64,000 nucleotides of DNA from Candidatus Zixiibacteriota bacterium (GCA_030613505.1 JAUWLW010000003.1:1-64000); one strand, 5' to 3'; numbered from the stretch's first letter, positions 28,045 through 37,538 are shown. The notes: generated from the sequence alone by a model not told the origin. Made by a program: numbers and translations.

Positions 28045-28731
28045 CTACAAGCCGGCACCGGCTACGGCCAAAGCTACGGCGCCGTCGGCCCCCGCGTTAC
28101 GCAGAACGGCCGCGCACTCGCGTACCGTCGCGCCGGTCGTTATGACGTCGTCGAGCAACAAAACGCGCCTCCCGGAAAAATCCTCGCGCGCGGCGAAAGC
28201 GCCGCAGACGTTAACAAGCCGCTCCTCCCCCGTAAGTTCCACTTGCGGCCTTGTATACTTCGTCCGGGCCAGGCCGCGACGCCGGAATTCCAAACCCGTC
28301 GCGGTAGCTACGAGGCTTGCGATTTCCTCGGCCTGGTTGAAACGGCGTTCCCGCAGCCGGCGCGGGTGGAGGGGAACCGAGACCAACGCATCCAAGCGGT
28401 AATGTTCTTTAAGAGTCGCGGCCAGCGGCCGAATCGCCTCCGCAAGCAGCGGCGCCATCCTCATCTTGCCGCCGAACTTAAGGAGGCGCACGGCCTCACC
28501 CGCCGGCCCGTCGTACGGGCACCGTGCGAACCGCGGCCCGTCGCCGCCGAGAAGACACGCCTCCCGCCAACCGCCCGGGAGCGGCGCCGTCATTTCATCC
28601 CGACACGTCCCACACAAAAGCCGGGCGGGGCCGTCGAGCTCGACGCCGCACGCCCGGCAACGCGACGGGAAGAAGAACGACTCCAGGCCGCGAACGAGAT
28701 CCCAGAGGAGGCTTTTTAACGCCCCTCCCAC
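28045..28731 (-). CDS. ComF-family phosphoribosyltransferase
   Basis: 228 aa. An N-terminal zinc ribbon ('CRACGVELDGPARLLCGTC') is followed by 'LVSVPLHPRRLRERRFNQAEEIA' in pattern and the PRPP-binding loop 'VLLLDDVITTGATVRECAAVL'. ComF proteins are linked to DNA uptake and nucleotide metabolism. Nothing here shows a full competence system. Confidence 0.92.
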   Translation of the reverse strand: MGGALKSLLWDLVRGLESFFFPSRCRACGVELDGPARLLCGTCRDEMTAPLPGGWREACLLGGDGPRFARCPYDGPAGEAVRLLKFGGKMRMAPLLAEAIRPLAATLKEHYRLDALVSVPLHPRRLRERRFNQAEEIASLVATATGLEFRRRGLARTKYTRPQVELTGEERLVNVCGAFAAREDFSGRRVLLLDDVITTGATVRECAAVLRNAGADGAVALAVAGAGL

Positions 28732-28743
28732 CGACCGCCCTTT

Positions 28744-30174
28744 CTATTTATCGGTAAGGTACGCGTCGATACCTCGCGCCGCCCGTTTACCGGCACCCAT
28801 AGCCGATATTACGGTCGCGCCGCCGGTTACGATATCGCCGCCGGCGAAGACGCCCTGGACGCTCGTCATACCCGTTTCCTCGTCAACTTTTATGGTACCC
28901 CATTTCGTCAGCTCGAGTTCGGGAGTCGTCTCAGGGATAATGGGGTTGGGGTACGTTCCCACGGCGACGACGACCATGTCACACTCCACCTCGAATTGGG
29001 ACCCTTCGCACCGCACGGGGCGGCGGCGGCCGCTCTCGTCAGGTTCGCCGAGCTCCATCCGGCAAAGTTCCATGCCGCGCACCCAGCCGTCGTCGGTACC
29101 CAGGACGCGGTCGGGCGCCACGAGGAAGTCGAATTGTACGCCCTCCTCGCGGGCGTGGTGGATTTCCTCTATACGCGCCGGCATCTCTTTCTCGCCGCGT
29201 CGGTAGTATATCTTGGCCGTCTCGGCACCCATCCGAAGCGCCGTCCGCACGGAATCCATAGCCGTGTTGCCGCCGCCGATGACGGCTACGTTCTTACCGG
29301 CCCATATCGGCGTGTCGTATTCCGGAAACTCGAAGGCCCGCATCAAATTTATCCGCGTAAGCCACTCGTTGGCGGAGTAAACCCCTATCAAATTCTCGCC
29401 GGGGACTTTCATCCAGCGCGGCAGGCCCGCGCCGGTACCTATGAACGCCGCCTCGAATTCTAACTCCCCTAACAACTCTTTAATTGTGAATACTTTACCG
29501 ATTACCATGTTACACTCGACCTTAACGCCCAGGCTCTTAACGTAATCGACTTCCTGGTCGAGGATAGCCTTGGGAAGACGGAACTCGGGGATGCCATATC
29601 GAAGGACGCCGCCGGCAGCGTGGAACGCCTCGTACAACGTGACGTCGTAACCCATCCGCGCGAGGTCGCCCGCGGCGGTAAGGCCCGCCGGCCCCGAGCC
29701 TACGATTGCAACTTTCTTGCCCTTGGTTGGTGCGATCTCGGTGGGAGGCGCTACGCCGTGTTCGTAATCGTAGTCGGCGATGAAGCGCTCCAGGCGGCCT
29801 ATGGCGACCGACTCGAACTTCTTGGCGAGGACGCATACCTTCTCGCACTGGTCCTCCTGCGGGCATACCCGGCCGCACACTGCGGGAAGGTTGTTGAACG
29901 ACTTCATTACCCTGATAGCTTCGGCGAAATCCTCCTCCGCGATGGCCTCGATGAAACCCGGTATGTCAATTTCAACGGGGCACCCGTCGATGCACACGGG
30001 CTTTTTACACTGTAGGCACCGACGCGCTTCTTCGACTGCCGTTTCTACGTCGTACCCGTAGGGCACCTCGTTAAAATTGCGAATACGTTCGGCCGGCGGC
30101 TGTTCCGACATAGGATATTTCTTCTCGACTACCTTCTTCTTGGCAGGTTTTTCGTTGTTCCCGTTTCCGGCCAT
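28744..30174 (-). CDS. nfnB: NfnB: NADP-oxidoreductase large subunit (GltD-like)
   Basis: 476 aa. ATG 30174 overlaps the nfnA stop as TAATG; the longer frame up to 30303 lies inside nfnA and is not real. N-terminal cysteine motifs ('CLQCKKPVCIDGCPV', 'CGRVCPQEDQCEKVCV') bind two 4Fe-4S clusters. Two Rossmann folds follow ('VAIVGSGPAGLTAAGDLARMGYDVT', 'VAVIGGGNTAMDSVRTALRMG' in pattern). With NfnA it would make the electron-bifurcating NADH/ferredoxin:NADP oxidoreductase. Glutamate synthase small chain is the sequence-similar alternative, but the neighbouring nfnA decides. Confidence 0.9.
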   Translation of the reverse strand: MAGNGNNEKPAKKKVVEKKYPMSEQPPAERIRNFNEVPYGYDVETAVEEARRCLQCKKPVCIDGCPVEIDIPGFIEAIAEEDFAEAIRVMKSFNNLPAVCGRVCPQEDQCEKVCVLAKKFESVAIGRLERFIADYDYEHGVAPPTEIAPTKGKKVAIVGSGPAGLTAAGDLARMGYDVTLYEAFHAAGGVLRYGIPEFRLPKAILDQEVDYVKSLGVKVECNMVIGKVFTIKELLGELEFEAAFIGTGAGLPRWMKVPGENLIGVYSANEWLTRINLMRAFEFPEYDTPIWAGKNVAVIGGGNTAMDSVRTALRMGAETAKIYYRRGEKEMPARIEEIHHAREEGVQFDFLVAPDRVLGTDDGWVRGMELCRMELGEPDESGRRRPVRCEGSQFEVECDMVVVAVGTYPNPIIPETTPELELTKWGTIKVDEETGMTSVQGVFAGGDIVTGGATVISAMGAGKRAARGIDAYLTDK

Positions 30175-31013
30175 TACTTCGAACCTCGGTCCTTCTCGAA
30201 ACGCTCGAGGGCTTGTTTTTCCTGGGGGACGTAACGGCACTGGCGCCTTTTCGTCTCTACCCAATCGACGTTGTGCCCGTCGAAGACGGGCCCGTCTACG
30301 CACGTAAACTTAGTCTCGCCGCCCACCGTAACGCGGCACGAACCGCACATTCCGGTCCCGTCCACCATAATCGTATCCAAGCTTACCAACGTGGGCAGGT
30401 CGTGTTGGGCCGTAAGTCTACACACCGCTTCCATCATCGGTATGGGCCCTACCGCCAGGCAGGTATCGAATTTTCGGCCTTCGTCGAGAAGCAATTTCAA
30501 CTGGTCCGTTACGAAACCGCGTAGGCCGTACGAGCCGTCGTCCGTCGTCACGAAGAGCTCGTCGCTGTGGGCCCGCATCTCTTCCTCGAGAATGACGAGG
30601 TCTTTGCGGCGGGCGCCGATAATGGATACGACGTAGTTGCCGCCGGCCTTGAGCGCCCGGACCTTCGGGTAAATAGGCGCGACGCCGAGGCCGCCGCCCA
30701 AGCAGGCTACGGTCCCCAACCGGCCCAGGTCCAAATGTCGACCGAGCGGGCCGACGAAATCGGATATCTCGTCGCCCTCCCGGAACGTCGCCAGGTGGTA
30801 CGTCGTCTTTCCGACTTTTTGGAATATAATGGTAACTGTTCCCGCGTCGCGGTCGAAATCGGCGATGGTGAGCGGGATTCTCTCGCCCTTGCCGTCCAAC
30901 CGCAGGATTATGAATTGGCCCGGTTCGCATTTCCGGGCTATGTGGGGCGCCGCGACCACCATGCGTACCGATTCCGACGTGATATCGTCGCGAGCAAGAA
31001 TCTTGTAGGCCAT
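30174..31013 (-). CDS. nfnA: NfnA: ferredoxin-NADP reductase-like subunit
   Basis: 279 aa. FAD domain ('CEPGQFIILRLDGKGERIPLTI'), NAD(H) domain ('LGGGLGVAPIYP', 'LAVGPIPMMEAVCRLT') and the C-terminal 2Fe-2S cysteines ('DGTGMCGSCRVTVGGETKFTCVDG' in pattern). This layout is NfnA/sulfide dehydrogenase beta subunit. It bifurcates electrons between NADPH, NAD and ferredoxin, matching the ferredoxin produced by the nearby Kor complex. Confidence 0.92.
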   Translation of the reverse strand: MAYKILARDDITSESVRMVVAAPHIARKCEPGQFIILRLDGKGERIPLTIADFDRDAGTVTIIFQKVGKTTYHLATFREGDEISDFVGPLGRHLDLGRLGTVACLGGGLGVAPIYPKVRALKAGGNYVVSIIGARRKDLVILEEEMRAHSDELFVTTDDGSYGLRGFVTDQLKLLLDEGRKFDTCLAVGPIPMMEAVCRLTAQHDLPTLVSLDTIMVDGTGMCGSCRVTVGGETKFTCVDGPVFDGHNVDWVETKRRQCRYVPQEKQALERFEKDRGSK

Positions 31014-31057
31014 TTACGACTCCACTCTTTTAAAAGAACGGTTCTTACAAAGGGGCG

Positions 31058-31612
31058 TTAAATCGGAGTTGCGCGCTTTCCGGACAAAGCCCGATAAAAA
31101 TCGTACCCGTACGACGCCGACGAAATTATTATCGCCGCGACGACGAGCCACAACAATAACGTCGTAAGCCACCACGGCGCGGACAGCACGGCCGCGACGC
31201 AGTAGCAAACCATGAGCAAGGCCGCGGCCTTGCCCCAAAAATTCGCCAGTATGACGACGCGCTTGCGGGAAATCACTAGCCACGCCGAAATAATAATAGC
31301 GACGTCGCGTGCCACGACCGCGGCGAAGATCCACCACGGTACGCCGTACTTCAATACCAGAATCAGGCCGACGCCGGCGATGGCGACCTTGTCCACTACC
31401 GGGTCCAGCTTTTTACCGAAGTCCGTTATCTGGCCCAACGCCCGGGCGACGAGGCCGTCCAGGATATCGGTCAACGCCGCGGCGACGAGGAAGCCGACCG
31501 CGACGCCGATAAATTCTTTATGCCACAGGAAATAGGCGCCCACTGCCGCCAACGGCAGCCGCGCGAGCGTGAGCACGTTCGGGACGTTCCAACGCGACGC
31601 TCCTACGCTCAC
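31058..31612 (-). CDS. pgsA: CDP-diacylglycerol-glycerol-3-P phosphatidyltransferase
   Basis: 184 aa integral membrane protein. The CDP-alcohol transferase signature D-x2-DG-x2-AR-x8-G-x3-D-x3-D is visible as 'DILDGLVAR' then 'FGKKLDPVVDK'. 'NVPNVLTLARLPLA' is typical of PgsA. It makes phosphatidylglycerol phosphate. Its start overlaps the ndk stop (ATGA). Confidence 0.92.
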   Translation of the reverse strand: MSVGASRWNVPNVLTLARLPLAAVGAYFLWHKEFIGVAVGFLVAAALTDILDGLVARALGQITDFGKKLDPVVDKVAIAGVGLILVLKYGVPWWIFAAVVARDVAIIISAWLVISRKRVVILANFWGKAAALLMVCYCVAAVLSAPWWLTTLLLWLVVAAIIISSASYGYDFYRALSGKRATPI

Positions 31613-32013
31613 GACGCTCCAAAGACGACGGCTATTTCGTGCGCCGCCGAGATTGGGCTGTCCGAGCCATGGACGGCGTTGCGTTCGACGGACTCGCCGT
31701 ACTTACGCCGCATGGTCCCCGAAGCGGCCTGCGCCGGGTCCGTCGCGCCCATTAACTCCCGCACCCGGGTAATGGTAGAATCGCCGGCGAGGACCATCGC
31801 TACGACCGGGCCGGACGTAATGTACTCTATTAAACTCGCGAAAAAAGGTTTATCGCGGTGTACGTCGTAGAAGGCTTCGGCTCTCGCGCGCCCGAAGCGC
31901 TGCATCTCGAGCCGTTCGATTTCAAACCCTTCGCGCTCCATAACGGCGACGATTTCGCCTACCAGGCCGCGCGCTACGGCGTCGGGCTTAACCATGAAGA
32001 GCGTCTTTTCCAT
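31609..32013 (-). CDS. ndk: Nucleoside diphosphate kinase
   Basis: 134 aa. 'TLFMVKPDAVARGLVGEI', 'MGATDPAQAASGTMRRKYG' and the active-site His in 'NAVHGSDS'. It balances NTP pools. It lies 12 bases after korC in the same transcript direction. Confidence 0.96.
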   Translation of the reverse strand: MEKTLFMVKPDAVARGLVGEIVAVMEREGFEIERLEMQRFGRARAEAFYDVHRDKPFFASLIEYITSGPVVAMVLAGDSTITRVRELMGATDPAQAASGTMRRKYGESVERNAVHGSDSPISAAHEIAVVFGAS

Positions 32014-32025
32014 AAACCTCTCGCG

Positions 32026-32598
32026 TTATACGATGTCGTAGTCGGCTACCGCTTTCTCGCGGGCGGACGCGGCTTCGCGGGCCGCCTTGAAACCTTCTTC
32101 CAAGGCTTTGCGGTTCACGTCCAGCGCCGCTTGGGGTATCCGCTGCTCCAGCGCCCCGGCCGCGGCTTTCTTCGATACCACGCCTTTGAGTTCCACCAAC
32201 GCCCCCAACGCCACGACGTTGGCCACGATTTCGCGACCCAACCGCTCTCTGGCGATTTTGGTGAACGGTATGGAGTAGAAGTCGGGGAACGTTACCATCG
32301 TTACGAACGTCGCGTCCGCGATCAACGTACCCCCATCCGCCAACGAGGCGGAGTACTTATCCACCGAGAGCTGGTTCATAGCCACGAGGATGTCGAGGTG
32401 GTCCGGCTTGGGGAAGACGATGTCCTCGTCGGATATGATGACGTCGGACCGGCTGGCACCGCCCCGAGCTTCAGCGCCGTAACTTTGGGTCTGGATAACT
32501 TTCTTTTTGTCGAATACGGCCGCGGCGTCGGCGAGTATCAAACCCGCCGTCAACAAGCCCTGGCCCCCGTAGCCGGCGAATCTCACGACAATCATCAT
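32026..32598 (-). CDS. korC: 2-oxoacid:ferredoxin oxidoreductase, gamma subunit
   Basis: 190 aa. 'VRFAGYGGQGLLTAGLILADAA' is the typical gamma-subunit opening (CoA-binding region), followed by 'TQSYGAEARGGASRSDVIISDE' in pattern. It completes a four-subunit KorDABC complex with the three genes upstream. The start overlaps the korB stop. A 2-oxoglutarate preference is inferred from gene order and similarity; other 2-oxoacids are possible. Confidence 0.93.
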   Translation of the reverse strand: MMIVVRFAGYGGQGLLTAGLILADAAAVFDKKKVIQTQSYGAEARGGASRSDVIISDEDIVFPKPDHLDILVAMNQLSVDKYSASLADGGTLIADATFVTMVTFPDFYSIPFTKIARERLGREIVANVVALGALVELKGVVSKKAAAGALEQRIPQAALDVNRKALEEGFKAAREAASAREKAVADYDIV

Positions 32599-33443
32599 TT
32601 CTCCCCCGCGGCTAGGTCGGCTATCAACTTATCGTACAATTCGGTGAACTCCGGGTAGTCGCGGTCCGCCAAGACGCCGGTGAGTAATTTCCCTTCCAAT
32701 TCCTCCGGTTTCGTCTTGGCCGCGGCCTTGACGTTCACCGTATTATCCCGTTGCCAATATAACATCTCCACCGGCGACTTAAACTTGTTGAACCGGCCGT
32801 AATACGTCGGGCACTGCGATACTACCTCGACGAAGGCGAACCCCTTCTTGCGTAATGCTTGCACCACGAGCTTCTCGATCTGGCGGGCGTAGTAGACGGC
32901 GCCCCGCGCAACGAAGGCCGCCCCGGCGCCGGCGGTAAGGTCGCAGAGGTCGAACGCGCGCTCGAAGTCGCCGTAGCGGGCGGTGGACGCGATTTTTCCC
33001 TGGGGCGTCGTCGGCGACGCCTGCCCCCCGGTCATGCCGTAGATGCTATTATTTATGCATACAACGGTCAAGTTAATGTTCCGGCGACAGGCGTGGATCA
33101 AATGATTGCCGCCGATGGCGGCGACGTCGCCGTCGCCTGTAACAACGATTACTTCCAGCTCCGGGCGAGCCAGTTTGATTCCGGTGGCGAACGCGATCGG
33201 GCGGCCGTGCGTGGTATGCAACGTGTTGAAGTCGACATAAGTGGGCATGCGGGAACTGCACCCTATGCCCGAGACCATAACGACGCGGTCACGGTCGAGC
33301 TCGCAGCCGGCGATAGCGCGGATTACGGCGCCCATGGTGGTACCGATACCGCAGCCCGAGCACCAGATGTGCGGGAACTTTTTCTTCTGACGCAAGTATT
33401 CATGCATCAGCTCCGAAGGGTTAAATTCGCGCGGTTTCTCCAC
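32595..33443 (-). CDS. korB: 2-oxoacid:ferredoxin oxidoreductase, beta subunit (TPP)
   Basis: 282 aa. 'HIWCSGCGIGTTMGAVIRAI' supplies cluster cysteines, and the thiamine diphosphate motif is 'VVTGDGDVAAIGGNHLIHA' ending in NN ('VCINNSIYGMTGGQ'). It holds the TPP and proximal 4Fe-4S cluster. The start overlaps the korA stop by one base. Confidence 0.94.
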   Translation of the reverse strand: MEKPREFNPSELMHEYLRQKKKFPHIWCSGCGIGTTMGAVIRAIAGCELDRDRVVMVSGIGCSSRMPTYVDFNTLHTTHGRPIAFATGIKLARPELEVIVVTGDGDVAAIGGNHLIHACRRNINLTVVCINNSIYGMTGGQASPTTPQGKIASTARYGDFERAFDLCDLTAGAGAAFVARGAVYYARQIEKLVVQALRKKGFAFVEVVSQCPTYYGRFNKFKSPVEMLYWQRDNTVNVKAAAKTKPEELEGKLLTGVLADRDYPEFTELYDKLIADLAAGEK

Positions 33444-34576
33444 TAAGCCGTTCCTCCCGGCCGGGCGAGCTCGGCGATTACGTCCAGGATCTGACGCGGG
33501 GTGATGGCCTCGCCGTCCACGCGGCTGATGGGCACTACCTGGGTACGGCCGCAGACGGCGCGGTCGAACTCGCGGACCAGCTGCCCCAGGTTCATCTCCG
33601 GTACAATGATAGCCTTGGCCGATTCTGCGACCCGCTCCACCAATTTAAAACAGAAAGGCCAGATCGTCTTCATGTTTACGAAACCGGCGCGGTAGCCTTG
33701 GGCGCGAGCCTGCATTACCGCGGCTTCGGCGGACCGCGCGCAAATACCGTAAGCCGCTACGACTACTTCGGCGTCCGCTAAATGCACTCGTTCCACTTGT
33801 ATTATCTCAAGCCGGAACCGGTCCATCTTGCGCTTGAGGTTGCGAACGGCGCGGTCTACCTCGGCCGGAACGGTGGTGGCGAAGCCGGCGCGGTCGTGCG
33901 TAAGGCCCGTGACGTGGAAGCGGAAGCCGGTGCCGAAGGGCGCGAGGGGCGCGACGTCGGTGGTGGAATCGTCGTACGGGTAGTACCACTCGGGCGGGAC
34001 GTGGGGCGCTTCGCGGTCCACGACGTCGACCTTCTCCGGCAGCGTTACGTCCTCGCGCATATGCGCCACGACTTCGTCAGGCAAGAGGATTACCGGCGTC
34101 CGGAATCTCTCGGCCAGGTTAATCGCCCGCACCGTCAAAACGTAACAATCGAGGACCGACGACGGCGCCAGGACGATAGCCGGATGGTCGCCGTGCGTAC
34201 CCCAGCGCGCCTGCATGACGTCGCCCTGGGAGGGATGGGTGGGCAGGCCGGTACTCGGGCCGCCGCGCATAACGTTGACGACCAGACACGGGACTTCGGT
34301 CATGTAGGCGTAGCCGAGGTTCTCCTGCATAAGCGAGAAGCCGGGGCCGCTGGTAGCCGTCATCGCCTTCAATCCGGTGAGCGACGCACCGATGACCGCG
34401 GCCAGCGAGCCGATCTCGTCCTCCATCTGGAGGAACTTACCGCCCACCTTCGGAAGCTCCACCGACATTATCTCGGCAATTTCGGTAGAAGGCGTAATTG
34501 GGTAACCAGCGAAAAACCGCACGCCGGCGTCGAGCGCTCCCCGGGTAATCGCTTCGTTGCCTTGCATCAAAACCAT
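33443..34576 (-). CDS. korA: 2-oxoacid:ferredoxin oxidoreductase, alpha subunit
   Basis: 377 aa. 'QGNEAITRGALDAGVRFFAGYPITPSTEIAE' is in the expected position, with 'ATSGPGFSLMQENLGYAYMTEVP' and 'NVMRGGPSTGLPT' (pyrimidine domain), then a C-terminal transketolase-like domain. With KorB, KorC and the ferredoxin subunit it oxidatively decarboxylates a 2-oxoacid to acyl-CoA and reduces ferredoxin. Confidence 0.94.
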   Translation of the reverse strand: MVLMQGNEAITRGALDAGVRFFAGYPITPSTEIAEIMSVELPKVGGKFLQMEDEIGSLAAVIGASLTGLKAMTATSGPGFSLMQENLGYAYMTEVPCLVVNVMRGGPSTGLPTHPSQGDVMQARWGTHGDHPAIVLAPSSVLDCYVLTVRAINLAERFRTPVILLPDEVVAHMREDVTLPEKVDVVDREAPHVPPEWYYPYDDSTTDVAPLAPFGTGFRFHVTGLTHDRAGFATTVPAEVDRAVRNLKRKMDRFRLEIIQVERVHLADAEVVVAAYGICARSAEAAVMQARAQGYRAGFVNMKTIWPFCFKLVERVAESAKAIIVPEMNLGQLVREFDRAVCGRTQVVPISRVDGEAITPRQILDVIAELARPGGTA

Positions 34577-34630
34577 CTATATACGGTTCACTTCCTTCGC
34601 CGCTCGCCAACACGCTAAAACGGGGACGCT

Positions 34631-34918
34631 TTATTTATTTTTAGCCCACTCGTCTTCGGTGCTGCGCTTATGCGCCTCCTTCAACTCCTCGTCGTGCAGC
34701 GGGTCTTCGAACCACCCGATGGCGAAATCGGGACACATTATTTCGCACGTGCCGCAGTTGATGCAGTCCTGCGGCCGCGCAACTATCGGCTTGCCGTCGG
34801 TTCCGGTATCGAACACGTGTTTAGGGCATAGCGCGATGCATATGCCGCACGCTTTACACCACGCCTCGAAGTAACCGAGGTGTTTGCCCCTAACATTTAT
34901 TATCTCTTTAACCACCAT
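34631..34918 (-). CDS. korD: 2-oxoacid oxidoreductase delta subunit (2x4Fe-4S)
   Basis: 95 aa. Two C-x2-C-x2-C-x3-C motifs ('CKACGICIALCP', 'CINCGTCEIMCP') bind two 4Fe-4S clusters. It passes electrons from KorAB to soluble ferredoxin. It is the first gene of the kor block and lies 23 bases after the BMC-T gene. Confidence 0.92.
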   Translation of the reverse strand: MVVKEIINVRGKHLGYFEAWCKACGICIALCPKHVFDTGTDGKPIVARPQDCINCGTCEIMCPDFAIGWFEDPLHDEELKEAHKRSTEDEWAKNK

Positions 34919-34941
34919 ATCGAATTCGGCCGCCCTACGAC

Positions 34942-35499
34942 CTAGATAAGTTTATCGAAAACTTCCTGGTAAGGGGCGGGAATAACGGCGGTCGCGACGA
35001 GCAGGCCGCGCTTCGCCGCTTCCGCGGCGCCCGCCGCTACCGCCGCAGCTACGGCCGCCGTCTCCCCCACCATGGTCACGAAACCTTTTCCGCCGATGCC
35101 GGTCCCGAGCCTAATTTCGACGAGCGTGACCGGCGCCGCTTTCACCGCGGCGTCCGCGGCCAACAGCGAGGAGGCTAGAGAGAACGTCTCCACGACCCCC
35201 AACGCGGCCTTCTCGGGCACGACCACCGTCCCGGCCGCGGCCGCCATAACTTGCTCGTGAACGTTAGGGATTACGAAGTCGTCGACGTAATGCCCTCGCC
35301 CCATTTCCTTGCCCGCGGCGACCGCCGATTTCACCGCGGCCACGGCCCCCGCGACGAGCCCTATATACTTCCCGGAGCACGACGTCCGCGACGCCAGGAG
35401 CCGCACCTCGGCTTCCTTAACCATCGCGTCCACCGCCTCGATGCCGCGGGCGATGGACGAGAACTCTACTAAGCCTATGGCCTCTTCGCGCGCCGCCAA
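34942..35499 (-). CDS. Microcompartment shell protein, tandem BMC (PduT-like)
   Basis: 185 aa with two BMC domains ('EEAIGLVEFSSIARGIEAVDAMVKEAEV' type start at ~5, 'ALGVVETFSLASSLLAADAAVKAAPV' type start at ~97). A Cys in 'RTSCSGKY' sits in the first-domain pore loop, as in PduT, where three such Cys hold a 4Fe-4S cluster at the trimer axis. It probably conducts electrons across the shell to the PduS-like protein. The start is TTG with AAGGA seven bases before; it directly follows the TPR gene stop. Confidence 0.9.
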   Translation of the reverse strand: MAAREEAIGLVEFSSIARGIEAVDAMVKEAEVRLLASRTSCSGKYIGLVAGAVAAVKSAVAAGKEMGRGHYVDDFVIPNVHEQVMAAAAGTVVVPEKAALGVVETFSLASSLLAADAAVKAAPVTLVEIRLGTGIGGKGFVTMVGETAAVAAAVAAGAAEAAKRGLLVATAVIPAPYQEVFDKLI

Positions 35500-36210
35500 C
35501 TACTCGTCCTTCTTCCCCTCTCTTAAAATTTTTCTGTATTCCTTGGCGCGGTTGACCCATTCCAATTGGTTAGGGTCGTCGGCCGCGGCTTCTATAAACG
35601 TATCGTAAGCCGTAACCGCTTCTTCGACCTTCCCCATATCCTCGTACGCCAGCGCCATATTGTAGTAACAATCCACGTAGTCCGGGTCGAGCGCGAGCAC
35701 TTTTTCGTACTCCTTCACCGCGTCTTTCGGTTTATCGAGATTACGGTAAGCGTTCCCCAGATTATAACGCGCTACGGCGTCGTCGGCGTCGTGTTTAAGG
35801 GCGTCTTTATATTCCAACGCCGCCTTATTGTAATCGCCGCGCCGGTAATGGACGCTCCCCAATTCGGTGTGAGCCCGGTGTAACTCCGGTTTCAACGTAA
35901 GCGCCTCGCGAAGCACGTCTTCCGCTTCGTCCAAACGACCGAGTCGCAACGCCATCCGGCCGAGGCCGTACAGAGCGTCCGGGTAATTGTGGTAAATCTC
36001 AACCGCCTTGCGATAAGCCTGGCTCGCCGATACCCACGACGCATCCTTCTCAAACCCGACACCATCCAGATAAAAGGTGTACGCTTCTTTAAATCTCGCC
36101 AGGTCTTCGGGGTCGATATCCGCTTTCTCGAGGTCGGGTTTTTCGTAACCCGCCGCGGCCGCGGCCAGCGCGACAATTAACACGGCCGTTTTCCTCCACA
36201 TATAGAACAT
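35500..36210 (-). CDS. Exported tetratricopeptide repeat protein
   Basis: 236 aa. A short N-terminal hydrophobic segment ('KTAVLIVALAAAAAGY') looks like a signal peptide. About five TPR motifs follow ('YPDALYGLGRMALRLGRLDEAEDVL', 'AHTELGSVHYRRGDYNKAALEY' in pattern, 'ARYNLGNAYRNLDKPKDAVKEY', 'CYYNMALAYEDMGKVEEAV'). It is an interaction scaffold of unknown partner. Its place inside the microcompartment locus is unexpected for an envelope protein and may be accidental. Confidence 0.82.
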   Translation of the reverse strand: MFYMWRKTAVLIVALAAAAAGYEKPDLEKADIDPEDLARFKEAYTFYLDGVGFEKDASWVSASQAYRKAVEIYHNYPDALYGLGRMALRLGRLDEAEDVLREALTLKPELHRAHTELGSVHYRRGDYNKAALEYKDALKHDADDAVARYNLGNAYRNLDKPKDAVKEYEKVLALDPDYVDCYYNMALAYEDMGKVEEAVTAYDTFIEAAADDPNQLEWVNRAKEYRKILREGKKDE

Positions 36211-36230
36211 CTCCTTAACCGCCGGGCGCG

Positions 36231-37538
36231 TTACGCGGCCTGTGTCCTGTCTATTACTACTCTCTTCGCGTCGGCCGTCGCCACCCGACCGGCGACGCTC
36301 GCGTAAACCGGCACGCCAAAATCATCGCCCGCCCCCGGCGCCGCTATCTTTTGCCCAACGTCCACGCGGTCCCCTTCTTTCACGAGGATGGTCGGCGTTG
36401 GAGCGTAGGGCTGCGTAACGTTTATTATTACGCACCGCGGTTCGGTTCGTAGATTGCGCGACGGCGCGGGGCGGTCGTAAGCCGCCACGTCTATGCGCTT
36501 CTTCAAACGGCTCGCCGGTACGTTGCGGCCGGGGCGATCCGCGTGGACCTGCCCCAAGCCTTCCGCTTTCTCCGCGTCTCGAAGGCGCCCGCGGAGATGG
36601 TTCTGTACGCGGCGCGGCGATATGGCCATGGGGCACGCGTAAAGCTCGCACAGGCCGCAACCGGTACACCCCGCGGCATTGGCGAAGAACGAAGGCTCCG
36701 CCTCCTCTCCCCACGTAAAGAAACGCCTCATAGAGAGGTGAGGCGTAACGTCGTACCCCAGGAGGTACCGCGGACAAAGTTCGGTGCAGTCGCGGCACTG
36801 CGTACAGGCGCTGCCGGCTACGGTCCTAACGTGCTGCAGCGGCAGGCGCGCCCGAACGACGACGGGGTGGCCTTTCGGTAAAACCATTATAACGCCGGTC
36901 GTTAACTTTACGCCGTATTGCTCGGCGTCTATCTCCTCGCCCATCATGGGGCCGCCGTCGAATACGACGTAATCGGGCGCCGTGGCACCGCCCGCCTCCT
37001 CGAGTAAAAAGGACGCCGTCGCACCCAACGGCGCCTCCGCGACGAAAGGTTCCGCCACCGCGCCCGCCACCGCCAGCCAAGTGGTCTCCGCGCGCTTTCC
37101 GCGCGTCGCCCGGGCGACGTTGAGCACCGTCTCCGCGTTCGATACCACGACGCCGACGTCCGGCGGAACGCCGGCCGCCGGCACGCGCCGGCCGGAAACG
37201 TCGTATACGAGCAAAGCTTCGTCGCCGGCGGGATAGGTCTCCGCGAGAGGATGGACCTTTACGCCTCCGTATAAGGCGGCGAGCTCGCGGGCGCGCGTTT
37301 CCTTAACCGCAAGCACGACTTCTTCGGCGCCGAGCTCGTCGCGTAGCGCCGCGGCACCCAATACTATATCCGCGGCCCTATTTCTAAGGATGGTTTCATC
37401 TTTACTGGAAAGCGGCTCACACTCGGCGCCGTTGATAATGATAATATCCGCCCGGCGTCTATACTTCACGTGGGCGGGGAAGCCGGCGCCGCCCGCCCCT
37501 AGTATCCCCGCTTCTCTGACCGTTTCGACGAAGCTCAT
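36231..37538 (-). CDS. PduS/RnfC-like flavin iron-sulfur electron carrier
   Basis: 435 aa. The N-terminal RnfC-like domain opens 'GILGAGGAGFPAHVKY' and 'IINGAECEPLSSKDE' (FMN/NADH side). Two 4Fe-4S motifs follow ('CTQCRDCTELCP', 'CTGCGLCELYACP'), then a C-terminal lipoyl-like hybrid motif. PduS reduces cobalamin or passes electrons in Pdu-type compartments and contacts PduT. Adjacent shell genes support the PduS assignment over a membrane Rnf subunit. Confidence 0.9.
   Translation of the reverse strand: MSFVETVREAGILGAGGAGFPAHVKYRRRADIIIINGAECEPLSSKDETILRNRAADIVLGAAALRDELGAEEVVLAVKETRARELAALYGGVKVHPLAETYPAGDEALLVYDVSGRRVPAAGVPPDVGVVVSNAETVLNVARATRGKRAETTWLAVAGAVAEPFVAEAPLGATASFLLEEAGGATAPDYVVFDGGPMMGEEIDAEQYGVKLTTGVIMVLPKGHPVVVRARLPLQHVRTVAGSACTQCRDCTELCPRYLLGYDVTPHLSMRRFFTWGEEAEPSFFANAAGCTGCGLCELYACPMAISPRRVQNHLRGRLRDAEKAEGLGQVHADRPGRNVPASRLKKRIDVAAYDRPAPSRNLRTEPRCVIINVTQPYAPTPTILVKEGDRVDVGQKIAAPGAGDDFGVPVYASVAGRVATADAKRVVIDRTQAA

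Noticed and set aside
30175-30303. N-terminal extension of NfnB
   Set aside because: It is encoded in another frame of nfnA, is Arg-rich, and the ATG at 30174 overlaps the nfnA stop as expected for coupled genes.
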